This document shows, one piece after another, positions 26,508-35,528 of a DNA stretch of 64,000 nucleotides. The notes under the pieces were generated by a model. That model had not been told where the DNA came from. It saw nothing but the letters and a program-made list of their open reading frames with translations, and did not search any database. Made by a program: the position numbers and the translations under genes. The DNA is from Leptospira bouyouniensis. Its GTDB lineage: Bacteria; Spirochaetota; Leptospiria; Leptospirales; Leptospiraceae. The first letter of the stretch is position 1; every line of letters starts with the position of its first letter. The DNA lies in the NCBI RefSeq assembly GCF_004769525.1, contig NZ_RQFT01000002.1:1-64000 (forward strand), written 5' to 3'.

Positions 26508-28747
26508 TTTTTCTTTCTTAATTGGAAATGTAAATGATCAGCGTGTGGCTTTTCCATATCTACGTATATTTCCGTACCTGAAAAATATTCCTTTACCGCT
26601 TTATCTTCGATATGAACAACAAGCTCATATCCAGGAGGTACACTTTCTGCCATTATTTTGATTAAATCTTTAACTTTCTCCCTATCGTAATTTGAGGATT
26701 CGCTTACATTTATAGCACGATCACCGTCAGAGCCAGGAAATGCAATATCTATTGCAGAAGCGTAATGGTGGTGTCCTTTTGGATCAAGTGAGGTATCTAG
26801 CGGACTCACATATGGTGAATTACCCACTCCTGGCATGCTCAAATCATTAATCCTCAAAGGAACAACTGGTTGAATACCATTTTTTATTTGGTATTCTCTC
26901 CATTTTAAAGCACTATTAACAAAGAGCTCAGCAGTTTCTCGATTTGTAAATTGATGTATATTGTCTGCATCGTGAAAAGAATATACAGTCCATAAAGTAT
27001 TTCCATTTGCGTCCTTTCCTTCTTTTAGTATATTATAGCGTACGTTAGAATCAACTCCTACTCCTTTCGCCTTATCAATTTGAATATCTGAACTATGGTA
27101 GTTTGGATGTAGTTTATTATGTTCGTTCATGGAATCCACTCTATCCTCCAAATCTTTGCGATCCAGATCAATATTATATTCTCTAAAACCTGTCACAGTT
27201 CCAATCATTACATCTCGGCCTCCAGGTGGAATTTCTCCCGCTGCTTCTATCATAGTAACGTTTTGCACATTTGGCACCAACGGTGCAAAAGTAGATTTAG
27301 GCTTATAATTATCTGGAATTTTTCCATTCTCATAATCTTTTTTCAATGTCGCATATGATTTTATATCTTTATATAACGATTGAGTATAACCTCTAAGATA
27401 ATTTTTATCAGCAGGAGAAAGATTGCTATCTTTTAACAGTTCTTCTAAATATACCTTAGCTGGTATTGTACTGCCATCCTTACCAAAAAATCTATCTAAT
27501 ACTTTTGTTTTCATCTCTTGATAATCTTCCGACTTGGGTTCTTTAGGTGGAGGTAATTTTTCTCCTGGCTTTGGTTTTTCCTGTGTATCAACTACTCTAT
27601 CTTTAGTATTTCCAGAAGAAACAGGATATCCAACAGCAGGTATAAACATTATCCGTTTAAGAAAATTTACGATCCCACTCCCGGCATTCGATTGTGCTGT
27701 AGGTGAAGTATACCCTTCTTGGTTTAATATCTTACCTAGTTCATTCAGTAGGTCAGGACTAAGTCCTAAATTAGGTAGATCCCAATTGAGATTCACTCCA
27801 TCGAGCAGTTTTGAGACCCTATTTCCACCATCGGATGTTGAGGTCGATTCATCTTCTCGCCTTCGAAAATTTCTTAAACTCTCTACTAACGATCCTAAAT
27901 TCGTAGGTATTCGATTCCCTCCACCTAAGCTTCCAAATTGGGTTAATAATCCTATACCTGTTGCGATTCCTCCTCCAACTGCTAATATTCCTGATAAATT
28001 TGGTGATATGTAATCTCCTATTTCACTTAAGAGATTACTGATCACTCCTTCATCCTGAGGTAGTCCATCCAACGCATTCTGGATATCATCATCGCTCATG
28101 TTCGCGATATCTGCTGGTGTAAAATCACCACTCGCGAGTAACTTTGCCTTATTTTGATCATTTTGTGTTTGGTCCTGAGCCGCATTGATGTTTTGTTCGG
28201 CGAAGTTGATTTCGTCCATTTGGAATCCATCTGGTCCATTCGTTGCGATACTCACACCTGTTAACTCTGCTGAGGTAGAAAGTCCATCCCGATTGACGGT
28301 GGAGGTTAGCCCTATCGTGGAGTTTGGATTCGTGTAACCCACACTTGCTGACAGACCCGTTCCTGCCATATCATACATCAAGGAAAAGTTCCAATCTCGC
28401 CGTGGACCTTCCCCTGTTGGGTTATAGTTAAATCCGATATTGGCTGCTCCATTGGTTGTATAGTCTCCTGCTAATTGGACTCCATGTCCTATTGAATACG
28501 ATCCTTGTAATGTTGTATTTCCTTCTTTGGAAAATGCTATACTGACATTGCTTGTGGTATTTCCAAGCCCGATAGACCCACCCCAACCGTTTTCCGGGTG
28601 ATAGGTGACACCTATACCAGGCGTGATGCCTTCGAGCATTCCTGATTGGAAAGGACCAGCTAATTTGGTGATCCCACCAATCAGTCCGTTGGCGATACCT
28701 GCTAAAATTCCTTCTGGCCCATTTTTCGAGCCTGCAGCTCCAAAAAA
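26504..28747 (-). CDS. Orphan polymorphic toxin with MepA/M15-like peptidase tip
   Basis: The frame is open from 28747, just after TGA 28748-28750; the first ATG is at 28639 (711 aa). The N-terminal part is Gly/Asn/Ser-rich repeat scaffold (NPTGEGPRRDWNFSLMYD, GLSASVGYTNPNS), then a hydrophobic glycine segment, a proline-rich linker and an enzymatic tip. The tip has HHYASAID (H624, D631), matching the H-x-x-G-x-A-x-D zinc motif with Ala for Gly, and D701-H702-L-H704 near the C terminus, like MepA (M74/M15 class) DHxH. Predicted activity: cutting peptidoglycan cross-links. There is no signal peptide, so it looks like a 5'-truncated copy. An SH3 lipoprotein overlaps its stop. Confidence 0.72.
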   Translation of the reverse strand, partial: FFGAAGSKNGPEGILAGIANGLIGGITKLAGPFQSGMLEGITPGIGVTYHPENGWGGSIGLGNTTSNVSIAFSKEGNTTLQGSYSIGHGVQLAGDYTTNGAANIGFNYNPTGEGPRRDWNFSLMYDMAGTGLSASVGYTNPNSTIGLTSTVNRDGLSTSAELTGVSIATNGPDGFQMDEINFAEQNINAAQDQTQNDQNKAKLLASGDFTPADIANMSDDDIQNALDGLPQDEGVISNLLSEIGDYISPNLSGILAVGGGIATGIGLLTQFGSLGGGNRIPTNLGSLVESLRNFRRREDESTSTSDGGNRVSKLLDGVNLNWDLPNLGLSPDLLNELGKILNQEGYTSPTAQSNAGSGIVNFLKRIMFIPAVGYPVSSGNTKDRVVDTQEKPKPGEKLPPPKEPKSEDYQEMKTKVLDRFFGKDGSTIPAKVYLEELLKDSNLSPADKNYLRGYTQSLYKDIKSYATLKKDYENGKIPDNYKPKSTFAPLVPNVQNVTMIEAAGEIPPGGRDVMIGTVTGFREYNIDLDRKDLEDRVDSMNEHNKLHPNYHSSDIQIDKAKGVGVDSNVRYNILKEGKDANGNTLWTVYSFHDADNIHQFTNRETAELFVNSALKWREYQIKNGIQPVVPLRINDLSMPGVGNSPYVSPLDTSLDPKGHHHYASAIDIAFPGSDGDRAINVSESSNYDREKVKDLIKIMAESVPPGYELVVHIEDKAVKEYFSGTEIYVDMEKPHADHLHFQLRKKN

Positions 28748-29388
28748 TCAATCTCGCTCGACACTGGCCCACAAAACAAAAAATTGAATGTAGAAAATAC
28801 AATATTAGCATCTAACAAATGAACCATGGATAACGACCTCCCTCTCTCTTCTACTTTTGTGATTGTTATTTCATGGATTCCTTTTTTGGAAATTTGAACA
28901 GGAGGACAAACGACTTTGTTTCGATCAATGTACTCACAAGTATCCTTCGAGTATAGATCGGACGGATGGTTTGGATCATAGACTTCTTTGAATCGAAAGC
29001 CGTGATAAATTGTTACTTCACTTTTCCTACAGTTAAAGAATGACATTTCACTGTATCTAAGTTTCGAAATGGCAAAATACTCACCAATGATTAAGGTGAC
29101 CGCAAAGGAAGGATTGGTAGGTTGAAGGTTCGAATAATGCTTGAAATGATCTTCTCCCGAACAATTGTAATCCCCATGGCATTTCGTTAGATCTTTGAAA
29201 ATTTTTGTCTCGATCACAACGACGCCCTCATTTAGGTTATGATTGAAACGAAGATAGCCATAGTCGGAACTGTTTAAAACTTCAACTTCATTCTCTTTAT
29301 ACGCAGGAGAGGAACATTGGAGGATGGATAATGATAATAGGAATAAAGGGAATAAATTGCCTTTGTATATGTTCAACACTAAAAACAT
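28702..29388 (-). CDS. Lipoprotein of unknown function, C terminus altered at a recombination junction
   Basis: 228 aa as an open frame. Signal and lipobox LSILQC at about residues 20-25. Mature part has paired cysteines (KCHGDYNCSGED, NCRKSEV, DTCEYIDRNKVVC). The last 20 or so codons overlap the beginning of the orphan toxin frame in another reading frame, so the original stop was probably lost when the toxin module was joined here. By position it may be the immunity gene of a lost toxin. Confidence 0.55.
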   Translation of the reverse strand: MFLVLNIYKGNLFPLFLLSLSILQCSSPAYKENEVEVLNSSDYGYLRFNHNLNEGVVVIETKIFKDLTKCHGDYNCSGEDHFKHYSNLQPTNPSFAVTLIIGEYFAISKLRYSEMSFFNCRKSEVTIYHGFRFKEVYDPNHPSDLYSKDTCEYIDRNKVVCPPVQISKKGIHEITITKVEERGRSLSMVHLLDANIVFSTFNFLFCGPVSSEIDFLELQARKMGQKEF

Positions 29389-29531
29389 TCCTTTACTTTT
29401 TGTCGTTCTTCATCGAAAATTCCATATCCCAAATGTCGAATGATTTAGTGCATAAATCTGCTTCTTTTATGCATTCTATCGATTTATTTACTAAGCCTAT
29501 ACTTTAGTAAATAAATTGTCTAATTCATCTA

Positions 29532-30259
29532 CTAGTAATCTAATTTTCCTTTTTCATCGACAACCTGTGATTTTCTTCCATCATTCGTATATATAATTCC
29601 TTTTATTAATTCATCCCTCTCGAAAGTTCCTTCTGATCTCAATTTACCGTTTTCGTGGTAAACTTTCCCCTTTCCATTTAGCTCTCCATTTTCGTAAGTG
29701 CCTTCAGATTTTAGCATTCCATTGTAGTAATATTCTTTACCTTTACCATTTAGTACATCATTTTCTAAAGTTCCTTCGACTTCAAGGTTACCGTTGTCAT
29801 AATATTTTTTCCCTTTGAACACTTTACCATCGTAAGTTCCTTCAGATTTTAGTATTCCTTTATAATAATTTCTCTCAAACCTGATACCACGCTCATACTT
29901 AACGATGCCGTGGGATACTAGATAGCCTTTATCGTCGTAGCCATTCCACCTGTCATTTGTTAACTCTCCCTCTTCAAATGTGCCCTCGGCTTCAAGTTTG
30001 CTGCTTTTAAAATCATATTTTCTCCCTTTTCCATTAAGCTCTCCATTCTTGAAAATGCCTTCAGCTTCAAGTTTACCGTTGTCAAAATAATATTTTTTCC
30101 CTTTTCCGTTTAACTTATCTTCTTTGAAAGTGCCTTCAGCCCAAAGATTTTCTTCTTCAAGGATTTTTTTTCCACTCCTTGAAAAGTTTCTTCCGCCCGT
30201 GGGTTCGTATTCAGAAAAAAGCATATAAGAATTAAAAATATAATCTTGGTTTTAGTCAT
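29532..30259 (-). pseudogene. YwqK/MORN-repeat exported protein, signal peptide out of frame at an A8 tract
   Basis: The main frame (29532-30224) encodes about nine repeats of the type GKLEAEGTFKNGELNGKGK, the MORN-like pattern of YwqK-family proteins. The upstream ATG at 30259 starts a proper signal peptide (MTKTKIIFLILICFF) in a different frame. The two join if the A8 tract at 30164-30171 had nine A. It could be a real frameshift or a slippage switch. YwqK proteins are annotated as antitoxin components, but firm evidence is limited. Position beside the toxin array is compatible with an immunity role. Confidence 0.6.
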
Positions 30260-30343
30260 TGCTCGAAGTCCTCTAAAATACAAAAACTAATAAATTGTTA
30301 TACGAAAAGTCAAGATTATTAAATCAATAGCTTTTTGGAAATT

Positions 30344-30472
30344 ATGCGATTTCGCGGTGCAGGTAAAGAACTCTTCGAATCGATTATGAAAAACTACCAA
30401 CATGTAACCGAAGAAGCCCCCTACTCTGCTTGGGATCTCTGCTTCTTACAAAATCAATTCATCGCGGAATAA
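30344..30472 (+). CDS. Very short ORF, possibly a gene fragment
   Basis: 42 codons: MRFRGAGKELFESIMKNYQ and onward to FIAE. No ribosome site and no family. It may be a piece of a larger decayed gene. Confidence 0.2.
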   Translation: MRFRGAGKELFESIMKNYQHVTEEAPYSAWDLCFLQNQFIAE

Positions 30473-30628
30473 ACTTTTCCGAAATCGAAAGGAAATTGGA
30501 TGAGAATGTAAGGTTTGAAAGAACCGGTGCAAATGGATATTGGCACAAAAATTCAGACATCGATTCCCCAATTACAAATGAAAGATCATGAAATTAGGCT
30601 TACGTAATCGTAGCCAAAGGAGAACCCA

Positions 30629-31315
30629 ATGAGCCAAACGATCATTACAAAAAATTTAGAGGATTATACAAAATTTCGAGTACAATCAGGATTAGAAATT
30701 CTAATCAATCGAATTCATCCAAACGCAATCGAAGAAGCCGCTAAGTTCCATCACGAAAACACGTTTTCAAATCATTTCCAGACGTATTATATGGAAATTC
30801 TTAAGAACGAAACCTTGTTTCTGAACCAAAAAAACTATTTCTCAGTATTTAAATCGAAATACGGTCTGCAAGGATTCGATACGTACCATTTGCAATCTTT
30901 AGAAGATTCAAAAGAAGAGATCTTAACTCTATTACAAACTGGGGATTTGATCACACAATATCAAAAGTATTTTTGGAAACAAAAAATCAAACACAAGGAA
31001 GATTACATAGAAAAAGATCTGAATTCATTTTTTACAAAGTTTGTTCATACTTTCTATCCTGATTCCTTTCCTGCACTGGAAAATCCAATTAAAATACTTC
31101 TTGGATTTGAAAAAGAAAGTTTCCTGTTTGCATTCTTCTGTATTGCTACCCTTTATCAAAGGTTTATCTTTGAATGCCCAAACCAGATGCAATTGTTAAG
31201 AGAAATATTCAAACAAGAAACTCAATCTTTCAATGAGAGAACCAATGCCTATTCCGATTTTAAATTATTAGATTTAATCCTTTGGAAGATTGCGAATTTG
31301 GATTCTAATTCGTAG
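30629..31315 (+). CDS. Protein of unknown function
   Basis: 228 aa, soluble, rich in aromatic and charged residues, mainly helical by eye. A good ribosome site (AAAGGAGAA, about 30616-30624) supports the ATG at 30629. No recognisable motif. It lies between the toxin array and parAB, on the opposite strand to both, and does not look like an immunity lipoprotein since it has no signal peptide. Confidence 0.6.
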   Translation: MSQTIITKNLEDYTKFRVQSGLEILINRIHPNAIEEAAKFHHENTFSNHFQTYYMEILKNETLFLNQKNYFSVFKSKYGLQGFDTYHLQSLEDSKEEILTLLQTGDLITQYQKYFWKQKIKHKEDYIEKDLNSFFTKFVHTFYPDSFPALENPIKILLGFEKESFLFAFFCIATLYQRFIFECPNQMQLLREIFKQETQSFNERTNAYSDFKLLDLILWKIANLDSNS

Positions 31316-31577
31316 GTTAAAAGTATCTTATTGATTGTTTTCAAGAAGAACTCATTGTTCCTAATCAGATGGCAATCCTCCCCTACTCCATCCATTGTCA
31401 CCCATGTGGGTAGTTTGGTGTTAACTATGTGACTTGTAGATACTGAGGAACAAACAGAAAGAGACATAATTCGGGATGGTCATCAGCTATCAGAAACTTA
31501 CAGCTAATTAAAATTCCTCAACATGTCAGGAAAGAACAACCACTACTTTGAAATTCGATTTTGTTAATCTTTCTTCT

Positions 31578-32438
31578 CTATACATTGACCATTTTTTCGA
31601 TGGCTTGAAATAGTTTGGTTTGTTCAGCTTTCGTTAGTTTGGAATGTAAAAATGGAAACTTCTTCACAAACTGAGATTTGATGTCCACTTTTGGTTTTTG
31701 TTTGGGTGTGGCCTTTCGTTTGTTTGCTAAGTTTTTTAGAGCTTGTTTAAACTCGGTTGGCCCAGGATTCGATTGCTTTGCACCTTGTGCGAGACGCAAG
31801 GCTTCTCTGTAAACGGCCTTGTAACGTTTGAGTTGAGGAACAGAGATTCCATGTGTTTTGGAAATCTCGGCAAGAGTTTTGCTGTCCTTTGACGATAAAT
31901 CTCCGCCACGATTGTCTTTTTGGAATGTGTCGGGAAAAAGATTCACTAAGATGTAGATGACTTGGGCCGGGTCTTTGATTTGCCGTCTGTCAAAGTTGTC
32001 GGACAACATCAAAACTTCTAATTCGCGAAGTGTGATTTTTCCTTCGATATAACGAACTGGTGCTTCTGTGATGCCGAGTTCCTTTAGGGCTTTTTTACGG
32101 CGGTGGCCTGTGATGAGAGTGTTTGGTTTTAAAGAAAATCCAACGGCGTTTGCTCTTGGACCAAATACGATGAGAGGATCATGGATTCCCCCTTTTTTGA
32201 TTCGGTCGACAAAACGTGACCAAGCCAATTCATCTTCTTTTTTGGATTTATCCCAATAGTCAAAAAACTTGATATTATCGGGATGATCGAGAAGTTCCGA
32301 AACATTGGCATTTCGAACAGGACTCAGTTCCCAGTTTTTGTTTGTTTGCTTTTGGAGTGAAAAGGATTCTTTGTTGGATACTAAAATGTTTTGTCCAAGG
32401 GACTCGAACATGGCAGACTTTTTTGTTTTTGCACTCAT
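31578..32438 (-). CDS. parB: ParB-type partition protein
   Basis: 286 aa. A ParB/sulfiredoxin-like N-terminal domain holds LITGHRRKKALKELG (the G-x-R-R box that binds CTP) preceded by GGIHDPLIVFG. A helix-turn-helix follows near TLAEISKTHGISVPQLKRYK, with a basic linker and C-terminal dimerisation segment. It should bind a centromere-like parS site and work with ParA in segregating the replicon. Its start overlaps parA by four bases. The presence of parAB argues that this DNA is or was a plasmid or plasmid-prophage. Confidence 0.85.
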   Translation of the reverse strand: MSAKTKKSAMFESLGQNILVSNKESFSLQKQTNKNWELSPVRNANVSELLDHPDNIKFFDYWDKSKKEDELAWSRFVDRIKKGGIHDPLIVFGPRANAVGFSLKPNTLITGHRRKKALKELGITEAPVRYIEGKITLRELEVLMLSDNFDRRQIKDPAQVIYILVNLFPDTFQKDNRGGDLSSKDSKTLAEISKTHGISVPQLKRYKAVYREALRLAQGAKQSNPGPTEFKQALKNLANKRKATPKQKPKVDIKSQFVKKFPFLHSKLTKAEQTKLFQAIEKMVNV

Positions 32439-33169
32439 AAAGAAATCACCTCACTTGCTAAGGAACTAAATTCTTGTTCGGATTTGGATCCTGATTTGAG
32501 AAGATTGCCTTTCATAATTGATGACTGCACAGCGGCCGATCTTGTGATAAACGATTTTGTGTATTTAAATTTCCCTTCTTTTAGGATGTCGACTACATCA
32601 TCTTTAGTTTTGTCGGAAACCATGGAAGGAACGGCAATGTGTTTCGGAGTTTTTAACCCGGATCGACCAATGAGTTCTACTTGTTTTTTGGCTTTGAGAA
32701 GGCCAGACAAACTCCAACGATCATACGTGAGTGGAGAGAGAACAATGTCGGCGGCATAGAGTCCAATTTTGAATTCATATACTGGAGATGGTGGAGTGTC
32801 GATGATGACATAGTCAAAAGGCAAAGCAGAAATTTCCTTTTTGGAACGAAGGAGTAAACCCGGATCATTTTGAGTTTCGGATCCCAAATCTTGTAAATCC
32901 GGAGAGCAAGGTATCACCGTGATCCCTTGAGACTGAAACATACATTCTTTTAGTTGTCTACGATCGGAAAAGGCTTGGTAAGCATTTTTTTTATCAATTT
33001 CTTCGATGGAAAGATCACGAAGGAAAAAGTCAGTAAGGGAATATGACTGAGGGTCCAAGTCGATCACTAAAACCTTTTTCTTCAATTGGCTGATTGCCAA
33101 TGCCAAAAAAATAGAAATTGTGCTTTTGGAAACGCCACCTTTCAAACTTGCCGAAGTGATAATTTTCAT
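32435..33169 (-). CDS. parA: ParA-type partition ATPase
   Basis: 244 aa. Deviant Walker A KGGVSKST at residues 10-17 with the signature first lysine, then VIDLDPQ (A'-type motif) and VIIDTPPS (Walker B). A typical small ParA/Soj ATPase that moves replicons over the nucleoid. First gene of a parA-parB operon. No N-terminal HTH, so operon autoregulation, if any, would be through ParB. Confidence 0.9.
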   Translation of the reverse strand: MKIITSASLKGGVSKSTISIFLALAISQLKKKVLVIDLDPQSYSLTDFFLRDLSIEEIDKKNAYQAFSDRRQLKECMFQSQGITVIPCSPDLQDLGSETQNDPGLLLRSKKEISALPFDYVIIDTPPSPVYEFKIGLYAADIVLSPLTYDRWSLSGLLKAKKQVELIGRSGLKTPKHIAVPSMVSDKTKDDVVDILKEGKFKYTKSFITRSAAVQSSIMKGNLLKSGSKSEQEFSSLASEVISL

Positions 33170-33353
33170 TGAGAACCAACTTAGAATGAAATCGGAATAA
33201 ATTCAAATTTTAATTCTTCGGGAGAGCAAAAAACCAAAGGATCACGTTGATACCTTGGTAGAATACGAGGAACGCCGCCATTCATCTTTCTATTCAAAGT
33301 AACCTATGTTTTGGGATTGTAAGATTTTTTACCCAAGTTTAACTTGCAAAACC

Positions 33354-33620
33354 ATGAAATTGCGAGTGCTGATTTTCCTGTTTGCAATCCATATCTCAAT
33401 TCTGTTAAACTGCAGAAATAATAGCGAAGAAAAATGCAAAGACGATTCAAAAACACGATTCCGAGATTTTTGTATTGGTGGTTTGATTACGAATCCAATT
33501 GTAAATCCTGATGGAAGTAGCCTAGACCAAATCTACACGGAATGCCTTTACAATGCTTATAAACTCGAACAATGCAATAAAAAATCTGGAAACATAGACA
33601 TTTACTCAATTGTTCATTGA
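33354..33620 (+). CDS. Small cysteine-rich lipoprotein
   Basis: 88 aa from the ATG at 33354; the frame opens at 33306 but this start places the signal at the N terminus. Lipobox SILLNC at residues 14-19. Further cysteines at CKDDSK, DFCIGG, ECLYNA and EQCNKK, suggesting disulfides. No family recognised. It is followed 105 bases later by the six-cysteine secreted protein. Confidence 0.55.
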   Translation: MKLRVLIFLFAIHISILLNCRNNSEEKCKDDSKTRFRDFCIGGLITNPIVNPDGSSLDQIYTECLYNAYKLEQCNKKSGNIDIYSIVH

Positions 33621-33725
33621 CCAATGCTAATGACAATTCTCTAGATTCAGCGAAAGAACATTTCCATGAAAGAAGAAAAGAAAGCCGTAACTTTAAACAA
33701 ATGAAAAAAAACCGGAGAACAACTA

Positions 33726-34022
33726 ATGAAACAATGCATCCTTCTTCCATTACTCGTTTTTCTATTCCCACTTGCCGTATTTTCAGACAAACAGAAAGGA
33801 AATGGGCCAATTGATTTTTCCAAGGAAGCACCGGTTCATCCGTTTTACGAATCATACGGTGGGAATGGCAACATGAAATGCAAAGAGAAACAAGATTGTA
33901 TGTCAAATTGTACAAGTTCGGTGTATGTGTATACGAACCGGGGGAAATCTCTGGAGTCGGCACGCCAAGGTTGTATTGCAGATTGCAATCGGATTGTTTG
34001 TTTGCCAGAGAATAAAAAGTAA
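33726..34022 (+). CDS. Small secreted six-cysteine protein, paralogue of 3101-3409
   Basis: 98 aa. Signal peptide ending LAVFS-DK at about residue 20. Mature cysteines at 52, 58, 62, 83, 87 and 92 give the same C-x5-C-x3-C and C-x3-C-x4-C pattern as the protein at 3101. PIDF follows the signal in both. Immediately downstream lies an M23-like toxin remnant. Function unknown. Confidence 0.7.
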   Translation: MKQCILLPLLVFLFPLAVFSDKQKGNGPIDFSKEAPVHPFYESYGGNGNMKCKEKQDCMSNCTSSVYVYTNRGKSLESARQGCIADCNRIVCLPENKK

Positions 34023-34225
34023 TCCATTGCGAGATCACGTAATCGATCCTAATAAAAAAATACTTCCAGCTGGAACATTTTTAGGAGCCCTTCCTAAAAA
34101 AATTGGAGATACTTCAGGACCATATTTGCATTTACATTCTTTTGAGGCAGATGGAAAAAAATGATGGAAATAAGCAAATGAAAAGAAAGGATTTTTACTA
34201 CCTTTGGGTTGGAGATAAGAAATGA
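34023..34225 (+). pseudogene. M23-like toxin-tip remnant
   Basis: Plus-strand frame reads NKKILPAGTFLGALPKKIG, then DTSGPYLHLHSFEADGKK, which resembles the C-terminal STGPHLHFE motif of M23 peptidases. A one-base shift then leads to KDFYYLWVGDKK and a TGA that overlaps the next lipoprotein start as ATGA (34222-34225). Only about the last 65 codons remain. Confidence 0.5.
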
Positions 34226-34809
34226 AGACATTTTGCAAGTTCTTAGTTATTCTTTTGGCAATAGTTTCTTGTTCGGAAAATGAGAAACCAGTTAGTAATA
34301 CTACCTTACCAAATGGAAAACAACAAGTTAATGTAGATAAAGAACTTGGCGATGGTAAGTCTTACAAAGAGTTTCTTCTGAGTATTGAAAATAATGACTG
34401 TAAAGCAATTCAAGATAATTTAGATGATATCGTTTATTTTGGTATAAGCGATATACGTGATACTAGCTCTATTTTTAAACGAACTAATGGATATCTAGAA
34501 GATAGAAATAATTTCTCTATTTGTGATTTATTTTTCAATTCGTCTATAATGCAAAAAAGAGTTAGCCTTTTGTTGCCTGACAATAATATTATAAAATCTT
34601 TAATTTCACCTCGAGAGTGGCTTACTAAATCAAAGAAAATTCGATTCATAGCAATGGAAAAAGTTGGTGAGGTCGATATTGCATTTTTTGGAGGAAGATA
34701 TTCTAATCCAGAAGAACCGTTTAATGATTCAAGGGATCTTGACATTTGGTTTCGTTGTCCGGAAGGATTTCAAAAAAAATGCTATCTATATTCTTATACA
34801 GCATATTGA
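34222..34809 (+). CDS. Putative immunity lipoprotein following an M23-like remnant
   Basis: 195 aa with signal and lipobox LAIVSC (residues 12-17). The mature protein has no known domain; it contains GDGKSYKEFLLSIENNDC and ends with aromatic residues. Its ATG overlaps the stop of the preceding toxin remnant by four bases. The module repeats the toxin-then-lipoprotein rule of the minus-strand array, here on the plus strand. An orphan immunity gene is the likeliest reading. Confidence 0.6.
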   Translation: MKTFCKFLVILLAIVSCSENEKPVSNTTLPNGKQQVNVDKELGDGKSYKEFLLSIENNDCKAIQDNLDDIVYFGISDIRDTSSIFKRTNGYLEDRNNFSICDLFFNSSIMQKRVSLLLPDNNIIKSLISPREWLTKSKKIRFIAMEKVGEVDIAFFGGRYSNPEEPFNDSRDLDIWFRCPEGFQKKCYLYSYTAY

Positions 34810-35528
34810 ATTCAATAAGCTGTATTGTAATTATTTTCAATTCTCTATGTCGTATTCTATTACAACCCCGCGCAAGCGATAGAAGCTGAAATCCTTCCCG
34901 ATAGGAAAGATTGGTGCCGGATAGTGCGGTCACATCGACAATCCATTCTAGTATGACTAACTAATGTGAGGTGCCAATCTTACTCAGTGACTCAATTAAC
35001 GGCCGCAAACGAACTAGGCTTACCGACGTTTTTAACAAAAAAATGCTTGTACTGTTTTGGTACTTCGGTTAGTGTAGTTGGTAAGTAATCCTTAATCGGG
35101 TTAAGTCAAACGCCCTGGAAGGTGTGGTAGCCAACCAGGGCAAATTTCTCCTCCTAAACCAAATCACATTTCCACCACCTCCGAACTTTCGGTTGGGTCA
35201 CAGTGAAAATTCCAGATTTATGTCTCTTTTACTTATTGACAGTTTATCGACGTCGGTACATTTAGGGATCGTTCGGTGGACACTGCCGGACACGGCTCTA
35301 CCACATAGCCGTTTTGACTTAACTCGGAATTCCTAAAAAAAGTTCCGACGGAACGTTCGAAAGAACTTTCCCATCTCTCGATTTTACTTGGACCGAAGGT
35401 TTGTCTCATTTTGAAAAACCAATGGCAAGTAGAGTAGGGGAGGTATGCGTTCGATGAATGCATTGGCATATAAACGACCAGATGCTCGTAGCCGGAGTCA
35501 GTGTTCATTTGGAAGAAGGAACCTAAAA
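34810..35528. other. Long non-coding region before the HTH gene, with a hairpin
   Basis: About 720 bases without a supported gene. A stem GCCCTGG (35112-35118) with CCAGGGC (35135-35141) encloses a 16-base loop. Inverted and GC-richer patches follow around 35260-35310. Its position between parAB and an HTH replication-type protein makes an origin or parS region possible. A ribosome-site-like AAGGAA precedes 35529. Confidence 0.35.

Noticed and set aside
35041..35141. tRNA-like fold
   Set aside because: The hairpin has no matching acceptor stem, T-loop or anticodon arm.
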